A stretch of DNA of 7,317 nucleotides from Actinomycetes bacterium (GTDB lineage: Bacteria > Actinomycetota > Acidimicrobiia > Acidimicrobiales > Acidimicrobiaceae). Below, one piece after another: positions 1 to 4,855 of this stretch. Location of the stretch: the NCBI GenBank assembly GCA_021785315.1, contig JAJYFX010000083.1, positions 1-7,317 of the forward strand. The letters are read 5' to 3'. Made by a program: the position numbers and the translations under genes. Positions within the stretch are counted from its first letter, which is position 1. Each line of letters opens with the position of its first letter. The notes under the pieces were generated by a model. That model searched no databases and was not told the DNA's origin. It saw only the letters and a list, made by a program, of their open reading frames with translations.

Positions 1-135
1 CTGAATTGCCAACTCTTTGGTTCATAAAAATGAACTTAGCCAGAAATGCGTTGAACTCAACCAAATTCCGAGACTAAATTACGAATTTGTAATTAACGAT
101 CAATCATTACAGAAAATAAGACAAAAATCTATTAT
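1..135. other. AT-rich intergenic region downstream of rnj
   Basis: This stretch is clearly richer in A+T than the genes and contains no convincing coding frame on either strand. It holds small dyads: GTTCAT-AAAA-ATGAAC (20-35), GTTGA-AC-TCAAC (50-61) and AATTAC-6 nt-GTAATT (77-94). A very weak promoter-like pair exists on the minus strand, TTGATC (98-103) and TAATTT (76-81) 16 nt apart. It is probably the 3' untranslated end of the operon and possibly the upstream region of a next gene outside the window. Confidence 0.5.
20..35. repeat. short perfect inverted repeat with A4/T4 loop
   Basis: GTTCAT and ATGAAC are exact inverted repeats separated by AAAA. As RNA from the minus strand this is a 6-bp stem with a UUUU loop; as DNA it could be a small dyad operator. 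It is too weak for a confident terminator and there is no U-run after it. Confidence 0.4.
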
Positions 136-1803
136 TTACGCCTCCAAAACGACCGGCACGATCATTGGCCGGCGTTTTGTCTGCCTATTGACATATTTGC
201 CTAGAGATGTCCTTACATGGCGCCGCAGAGTTTCGAGATCAAGGGCATCCTGGAGCGCCGCCGCGGCAATCGACCGTCGAACTTCTTCTTTTGCCTCCTC
301 GATCAGCCCTTCCGCCTCGTCTGCGTGGATCCAGCCGCGAGTGATTATTTCAGGCCCGGTAACGAGCTCACCCGACTTCATATCCACAGTCACAATCGCA
401 ACGATCACCCCCTCTTCTGAAAGCACTTTCCGATCTCTCAGCACGCCGCGGTTTACATCGCCAACTACGCCATCAACATAGAGATAGCCGGCCGGAACCT
501 CGCCACCGTAATCGATACCGGAATCGGACACCACCACCACATCGCCATCCTCTGCAAGAAGGATATTCTCCTGGGAGACACCCATCTCCCTGGCAAGCAG
601 CGTGTGATTGAACAAATGCCTAAATTCGCCGTGCACTGGGATAAAAGCCTGCGGCTTGGTGATTGAAAGCAGCATCTTCAGCTCGTCGGCTTTCGCATGT
701 CCGGATGTATGCACCTTTTCTACGCCCTGATGCACGACCGAGGCCCCGCGCCGGTAGAGGCTGTCAATGACATTTCCAACAGCGGTCTCGTTTCCCGGGA
801 TCGCATCCGCAGAGATAATCACAAGATCATCTTGCTCGAGCTTTAGCCATTTGTTCTCGCCGGCAGCCATCAATGAGAGGGCGCTCATAGGCTCTCCCTG
901 AGACCCGGTCGAGATTATGCAAACCTCTTCGCTTGGATATTTTGACACCTGATCTATATCGAAAATATGGTCGTCTGGAATGTATAAAAGACCTAGGCGC
1001 CTCGCTAGCGCTACGTTCTTCCCCATCGATCTTCCGAGAGTAAATATCCGTCGTCCCGATGCAACAGCTACATTCGCAACCTGCTGGACCCTGTGGATAT
1101 GCGAGGAAAAACAAGTTACAACAATTCGGCGGTCCTTTGAGATGCTAAATAATCGCGAAAGCGTCTTGCCAACTTCCGATTCCGACTCAGATCGACCTTT
1201 TTCTTCAGCGTTTGTCGAGTCCGACAGGAGCAGACGGATTCCGTGATTTGATGCGATGGCCCCCATCCTCCCCAAGTCCGTCAAGCGTCCGTCCACCGGA
1301 TTCAGATCAATCTTGAAATCTCCGGTATGAAAAATCACGCCCTGGGCTGTATAGAAGGCTAGGGCAAAGCTGTGAGGCACCGAGTGGGTAACCGGGATGA
1401 ATTCGACGCGGAAAGGACCAATTTCAAGAGTTTCGCCGTCTGCGACGGCAATAAATTCACAACGATCGGAAAGCCCGGCTTCGTCGATTCGATTGGTTGC
1501 CAAACCCAGCGCGAGTTCGGAACCGTATATTGGCAGTACCATGTCGATATCCCTAAGAAGGAATGACAAGGCTCCAGTGTGATCTTCATGTCCGTGGGTT
1601 AGGATGCATGCGACAACCTTGTCCTGGTGGTCCTTGACATAAGTGAGATCGGGAAGTACTAAATCGACCCCGGGCATATCCGGATTAGGAAACATCAGTC
1701 CGCAATCAAGAATTACGATCTGGTCATCTTGCTCTATGAGGGCGCAGTTACGGCCGATTTCGCCTAGTCCTCCTAGAAAAATTACTTTTACGTCACTAGC
1801 CAC
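136..1803 (-). CDS. rnj: ribonuclease J
   Basis: Metallo-beta-lactamase/beta-CASP ribonuclease with endonuclease and 5'-to-3' exonuclease activity in mRNA decay and rRNA maturation; cytoplasmic. Counted from the GTG at 1803 the product is 555 aa, the usual family length. Visible: LGGLGEIGRN at 10-19, zinc motif HGHEDH at 70-75, H140 in VTHSVPHS, D162 in HTGDFKID, SDSTN at 194-198, the beta-CASP region with CFSSHIHRV (231-239), HTSGHA at 365-370, and H391 in PVHGE. A C-terminal domain follows (about 440-555), ending in the conserved RRPMIVPVVLE. A longer reading from GTG 1836 would add 11 residues (SRLPEQRKRF region) that are dapA codons in another frame and have no family match I recognise. 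The chosen start overlaps the dapA stop by 8 nt (GTGGCTAG). It is the last gene of the operon in the window; pnp, its functional partner, is the first. Confidence 0.96.
   Translation of the reverse strand: MASDVKVIFLGGLGEIGRNCALIEQDDQIVILDCGLMFPNPDMPGVDLVLPDLTYVKDHQDKVVACILTHGHEDHTGALSFLLRDIDMVLPIYGSELALGLATNRIDEAGLSDRCEFIAVADGETLEIGPFRVEFIPVTHSVPHSFALAFYTAQGVIFHTGDFKIDLNPVDGRLTDLGRMGAIASNHGIRLLLSDSTNAEEKGRSESESEVGKTLSRLFSISKDRRIVVTCFSSHIHRVQQVANVAVASGRRIFTLGRSMGKNVALARRLGLLYIPDDHIFDIDQVSKYPSEEVCIISTGSQGEPMSALSLMAAGENKWLKLEQDDLVIISADAIPGNETAVGNVIDSLYRRGASVVHQGVEKVHTSGHAKADELKMLLSITKPQAFIPVHGEFRHLFNHTLLAREMGVSQENILLAEDGDVVVVSDSGIDYGGEVPAGYLYVDGVVGDVNRGVLRDRKVLSEEGVIVAIVTVDMKSGELVTGPEIITRGWIHADEAEGLIEEAKEEVRRSIAAAALQDALDLETLRRHVRTSLGKYVNRQTKRRPMIVPVVLEA
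146..178 (-). terminator. terminator-like hairpin in the last codons of rnj
   Basis: Read on the minus strand, AAAACGCCGGC (178-168) pairs with GCCGGTCGTTTT (157-146), an 11-bp GC-centred stem with one bulged base and a 10-nt loop, flanked by A4 and U4. It ends 8 nt before the rnj stop codon. The U run is short and partly inside the stem, and U-rich sequence resumes about 18 nt further on (123-127 and beyond). It could end the operon transcript or protect its 3' end. The bases also encode the conserved RRPMIVPVV motif, so the pairing may be partly a by-product of coding. Confidence 0.45.
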
Positions 1804-2746
1804 GAATCTCTTTCTTTGCTCTGGCAATCTCGACACCCAGGGCGCTAAGGCCTTGGTTTGTCTTATCGAATACGTGCAGCGCTTCCTTTTCGAGGTTCTC
1901 GGGTGCCCTGCCCAGGGGAAGTCTGGTCTCTCCTACTTCAAGTCCCAAAACATTCAGCATGACTTTTACTGGGATGGGGTTGGGCGCGTCAAGCCTCGAC
2001 TCGAAATCCACCGACGGCAGTAATGTCTGATTGATCTTCATAGCACGCGAAGAATCACCGCTCAGAAAGCTCGAAATCATGGCCTGGTATCCGAATGCAG
2101 CCCAGTGAGTGGCAACGCCAACCACTCCTATGGCTCCAATTGCCAACAGAGGCAGAGTGAGCCCGTCATCACCAGAGTAGACCTCAAAATATTTTGGCAG
2201 TTTCGGCATCAACTTCGAAGTTGCCAACAGATCACCGGCAGCATCTTTCAGCCCAACCACATTGGGACATCGCCGCACTAGCTCCAGCAGCGTTCCGCTC
2301 TCGACTTTACGACCCGTTCGAACTGGAATGTCATAGATGATCACCGGTAAATCAGATGCGCCTGCAACCGCTTCGAAATGGGCAAGCAGGCCTGACTGCG
2401 GCGGCCTGTTGTAGTAAGGAGTCACAATTAATGCCCCGGCGACGCCAGCCTCTTTTGCCCGCTTCGTCATATGTACAGAGTGCAATGTATCATTCGATCC
2501 GGAACCGGCAATTACGGGGACCGAAACCGCTCCGGCCACAGCCTCCCAAAGTGAAATCTTTTCGTCGTCCGTCAAAGTCGGTGCCTCGCCGGTCGTCCCG
2601 GTCACGATCAGACCTTCGCTCCCATTTTCCACAAGCCACCGGGCAAGCTCAACGGTGCGATCCAGATCAACCTCGCCGTCGCCGTCCATCGCGGTAGCCA
2701 TTGCAGTTAACACCCTGCCAAAGCGAGTTGACGCGCTGTAAGTCAC
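1796..2746 (-). CDS. dapA: 4-hydroxy-tetrahydrodipicolinate synthase
   Basis: Condenses pyruvate with aspartate semialdehyde, the first committed step to diaminopimelate and lysine; cytoplasmic TIM-barrel aldolase of the DHDPS/NAL family. The 316-aa product shows GTTGEAPTL (50-58), TPYYN (109-113), YDIPVRTG (138-145) with Y138 and R143, the Schiff-base lysine K167 in VGLKDA, and PNPIPVK at 255-261. These match E. coli T44/T45, Y107, Y133, R138 and K161. Residues that bind the feedback inhibitor lysine in E. coli (H56, E84) align by hand with K63 and H89, so the enzyme may be lysine-insensitive, as in several Gram-positive bacteria (inference). A tail of about 18 residues follows the usual barrel/helix end. 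The GTG start overlaps the dapB stop by 4 nt; its own end overlaps the start of rnj. Adjacency to dapB supports DapA over other family members. Confidence 0.97.
   Translation of the reverse strand: MTYSASTRFGRVLTAMATAMDGDGEVDLDRTVELARWLVENGSEGLIVTGTTGEAPTLTDDEKISLWEAVAGAVSVPVIAGSGSNDTLHSVHMTKRAKEAGVAGALIVTPYYNRPPQSGLLAHFEAVAGASDLPVIIYDIPVRTGRKVESGTLLELVRRCPNVVGLKDAAGDLLATSKLMPKLPKYFEVYSGDDGLTLPLLAIGAIGVVGVATHWAAFGYQAMISSFLSGDSSRAMKINQTLLPSVDFESRLDAPNPIPVKVMLNVLGLEVGETRLPLGRAPENLEKEALHVFDKTNQGLSALGVEIARAKKEIRG
1808..1813 (-). promoter_or_regulatory. probable Shine-Dalgarno of rnj (decides start)
   Basis: AAAGAG on the minus strand, 4 nt before a GTG at 1803, lies in the last codons of dapA. 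The alternative upstream GTG at 1836 has no comparable purine run before it. The site is imperfect and the spacer short, so it supports but does not prove the 1803 start. Confidence 0.45.
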
Positions 2747-3597
2747 ATCGAACCACCACCTTCGCTCTTGAGTTGGCCATGGCCGAGCCCTAGCTTCGCA
2801 TCGATAAGCTCATCGATACCTCTCACCAATCCCGATAGTGTCGCAACCGACTTTATCGCCAATATCACTCCGGGCATGAAAGAGGTCCTGTCATATGAAT
2901 CATGTCTGATCGTAAGCGTCTGTCCCAGGGTACCGAAAATAACCTCTTGATGCGCAACCATCCCTCTGACTCTGAGCGAGTGGACCTGGACACCTTGTTC
3001 AAACCGTCCGCCTCTCGCGCCATCCAGGACTAGTTTGACTGTAGGGTCGCCAGCAAACGGGTTCCGCGAACTGTCTCTGAATTTTGTAACTCTACGTGCG
3101 GTCTCCATCGCCGTACCGCTCGGAGCATCGACCTTTCTGTCGTGGTGAAGCTCGATTATGTCCACGGTATCGAAAAATACCGACGCCATCTCGGAAAAGC
3201 GCATCATCAAGATTGCGCCAATGGCAAAGTTTGGGGCGATGATACAATTCGCTTTGGAATTTGCAAAGGCCTCGCCGAGTTGCGATATCTGTTCGTCTAA
3301 AAGGCCGGTAGTGCCAACCACTCCGTGGATATTGCGCTCGGCGCACCACATCATATTCTCGAATGCGCTTTGAGCCGAAGTAAAGTCAACGGCCACCTGA
3401 GCTTTTGCACTGACCAGGGAGTCCTTGGCACCACTCACTTCAAGCCCAGTACCAATGATGCCGGTGACCTGGGACAGGTCAATTCCGGAAAGCCGGGGAT
3501 CGATAGCGGCAACCAAAGTAAGCTCCGGATCATCGAAAACAGCCCTGCAAACAGTGGTTCCCATCTGTCCGCCAGCACCAAACACTCCGATTCGCAT
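2743..3597 (-). CDS. dapB: 4-hydroxy-tetrahydrodipicolinate reductase
   Basis: Reduces the DapA product to tetrahydrodipicolinate with NAD(P)H in the diaminopimelate/lysine pathway; cytoplasmic. The 284-aa product has the N-terminal nucleotide-binding glycine loop GAGGQMG (7-13), GTTG at 95-98, APNFAIG at 121-127, and the catalytic/substrate signature HHDRKVDAPSGTA at 151-163 (catalytic H152 and K155). VHSLRVRGMVAHQE follows at 205-218. After the second strand the sequence reads AAIDPR. By hand alignment P34 takes the place of E. coli R39, which contacts the NADPH 2'-phosphate, so a bias to NADH or dual use is possible (inference). Compared with the E. coli enzyme (273 aa) there is a short extra C-terminal tail rich in Gly (about 270-284). 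The gene starts 8 nt after the protease stop, and its TGA overlaps the GTG of dapA. Confidence 0.97.
   Translation of the reverse strand: MRIGVFGAGGQMGTTVCRAVFDDPELTLVAAIDPRLSGIDLSQVTGIIGTGLEVSGAKDSLVSAKAQVAVDFTSAQSAFENMMWCAERNIHGVVGTTGLLDEQISQLGEAFANSKANCIIAPNFAIGAILMMRFSEMASVFFDTVDIIELHHDRKVDAPSGTAMETARRVTKFRDSSRNPFAGDPTVKLVLDGARGGRFEQGVQVHSLRVRGMVAHQEVIFGTLGQTLTIRHDSYDRTSFMPGVILAIKSVATLSGLVRGIDELIDAKLGLGHGQLKSEGGGSM
2756..2762 (-). promoter_or_regulatory. Shine-Dalgarno of dapA inside the dapB 3' end
   Basis: AAGGTGG on the minus strand lies 9 nt ahead of the GTG start of dapA, within the last codons of dapB. The same bases encode the Gly-rich dapB C-terminus, so the DapB tail may be shaped partly by the need for this site. 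With the GTGA start/stop overlap it points to coupled translation. Confidence 0.65.
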
Positions 3598-3601
3598 ATT
3601 T

Positions 3602-3607
3602 CTCCCT
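3602..3607 (-). promoter_or_regulatory. Shine-Dalgarno of dapB overlapping the protease stop codon
   Basis: On the minus strand the protease ends in TAG, and AGGGAG starts at the A of that stop codon, then AAT and the dapB ATG. Ribosomes finishing the protease would sit on the dapB initiation site, which implies coupled translation. It confirms the ATG at 3597 as the dapB start. Confidence 0.75.
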
Positions 3608-4841
3608 AGTCAAAGACTCCATTGGGAACAGGCCCAACCACAGAAATCTGCCTGGAGCCCGCAAATACCTCTGCCGCCAGCTCCGCAACTTCATTGACTG
3701 ACACCCGTTCAATTTCAGCCAAAACTTCCTCGATCGATTTGAGTTGCTGACCAGTAACCAGCACCGATCCCATCTGGGACATTACCGACGCCGTATCTTC
3801 TCTAGCGAGAAGAACCTGGGCACGCAAATATCGTTTGGCCACAGCTAGTTCTTCCTCGGTCACACCAGCCGAACTAAGCTCCTTTGTAACAGAATCTACC
3901 AACTCCAGTGCTCGAGCGAGCTGAAAAGGGCTAGTCGCGAAATAAACGCCCAGATAGCCTGAGTCTTGATACGTTACGCGATCTGAATATATCGAGTAGC
4001 ACAATCCGCCTTCTTCCCTGACCTTCTGGAACAGCCGGGATGAAAGGCCCCCTCCGTAAACGTGGTCCAGCATTGCCATGACCCAGCGCCTCCGGTCACC
4101 TCTGGGTATTCCCGGATACGCGATAGAAATATGGGCCTGCTCGATATCACGCTCGTTTATCACCGGATCTGAAAACCTAAGATGCGACGCGTTGCGTTCT
4201 GGAACTCTGCCGGGTGAAATTTGGCCCAGGCTGGAAGAGAATTGCTCTACTATCCGCTCGTGGTCCAAAGCGCCTGCGGCAGAGATGACCATATTTGCTG
4301 AACCATAGAAACTTGAAAAAAACTCGCAGATTACATCGCGATCAATTCCTGGAATGCTCTCCCGAGAACCAAGCACTTCCCGGCCGAGAGAATGTTGCTC
4401 GTAAACGGAAGCAACGAGCTGCTCGTTGACGAAATCTGACGGCTCGTCGTTTGCCATGGCAATTTCTTCGAGAATAACGTTACGTTCAGATTCGATGTCC
4501 GATACATTGAATGACGGCTCCGTGAGGATCTTTCCAAGGATCTCAACACCCAAATCGGTAGCCTCTCCAAGCAGACGTACTTGAAAGCTGGTCAGCTCTT
4601 TGGTGGTGAAGGCATTCATGTCCCCGCCAAAGGAATCCACCAACACGGCAAGATCCTTGGCCGACAGTTCGCTGGTACCCTTGAATGCCAAATGCTCAAG
4701 AAAATGGGACGTTCCATGCTGATCCTGCGTTTCGTCCCGAGAGCCGACTCCCACGAAAACACCGATTGTTACCGAGGATGCTTGAGGCATCGCCTCGGTA
4801 ACAATTTGAAGACCATTGTCGAATCTAGCTATTCTTGACAC
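3606..4841 (-). CDS. M16 family zinc metallopeptidase (PepR/MlpA/processing-peptidase-like)
   Basis: A 411-aa protein of the M16B type, a single polypeptide with an N-terminal catalytic half and a C-terminal half. The inverted zinc motif HFLEH is at 46-50, and the third ligand is E126 in the ILEEI block, 76 residues on, as expected for the family. The C-terminal half has GGLSSRLFQKVREEGG (264-279) followed by CYSIYS, which carries the conserved Arg/Tyr substrate-carboxylate pair. No signal peptide or membrane segment is visible, so it is probably cytoplasmic. The GTG start lies 14 nt after the pnp stop, with only a weak GGCGG (4845-4849) ahead of it. The product lines up with mycobacterial PepR from its first strand, so this start is preferred; the internal ATG at codon 18 would remove strand 1. 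Relatives sit beside pnp in actinobacteria and in Bacillus (mlpA), but the physiological substrate is unknown. The first codons contain a long inverted repeat (4765-4805). Confidence 0.93.
   Translation of the reverse strand: MSRIARFDNGLQIVTEAMPQASSVTIGVFVGVGSRDETQDQHGTSHFLEHLAFKGTSELSAKDLAVLVDSFGGDMNAFTTKELTSFQVRLLGEATDLGVEILGKILTEPSFNVSDIESERNVILEEIAMANDEPSDFVNEQLVASVYEQHSLGREVLGSRESIPGIDRDVICEFFSSFYGSANMVISAAGALDHERIVEQFSSSLGQISPGRVPERNASHLRFSDPVINERDIEQAHISIAYPGIPRGDRRRWVMAMLDHVYGGGLSSRLFQKVREEGGLCYSIYSDRVTYQDSGYLGVYFATSPFQLARALELVDSVTKELSSAGVTEEELAVAKRYLRAQVLLAREDTASVMSQMGSVLVTGQQLKSIEEVLAEIERVSVNEVAELAAEVFAGSRQISVVGPVPNGVFD
4765..4805 (-). repeat. long inverted repeat / hairpin inside the start of the M16 protease gene
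   Basis: ATTGTTACCGAGG (4765-4777) is the exact reverse complement of CCTCGGTAACAAT (4793-4805), giving a 13-bp perfect stem. Inside it ATGC/GCAT can add four pairs across a 2-nt bulge, leaving a 5-nt loop. In the mRNA the stem begins about 36 nt after the protease start codon and spans codons for about residues 12-26. No U-run follows immediately on either strand (the nearest UUUU on the mRNA side is 5 nt downstream), so it is not a canonical intrinsic terminator. It could be an RNA processing site, a decay barrier or an attenuating structure between pnp and the distal genes. The protein sequence VTE...SVT partly predisposes the DNA to pair, but the free third positions also match. Confidence 0.75.
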
Positions 4842-4855
4842 AATCCGCCAATTAC

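Noticed and set aside
76..103. Promoter TTGATC-16-TAATTT on the minus strand
   Set aside because: Poor -10 and -35 matches in AT-rich sequence, and no start codon or gene visible downstream; kept only as a remark.
17..481. 154-aa open frame on the plus strand running into rnj
   Set aside because: Most of it is antisense to conserved RNase J codons; no family match and no convincing Shine-Dalgarno.
1643..2023. 126-aa plus-strand frame across the dapA/rnj junction
   Set aside because: Shadow of two well-supported minus-strand genes.
3796..3813. TCTTCTC-TAGC-GAGAAGA hairpin in the protease gene
   Set aside because: 7-bp stem in ordinary coding sequence, no U-run, no positional logic.
4412..4428. 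CAACGAG-CTG-CTCGTTG hairpin in the protease gene
   Set aside because: A 7-bp stem with a 3-nt loop encoding NEQLV; of a size expected by chance several times in this length.
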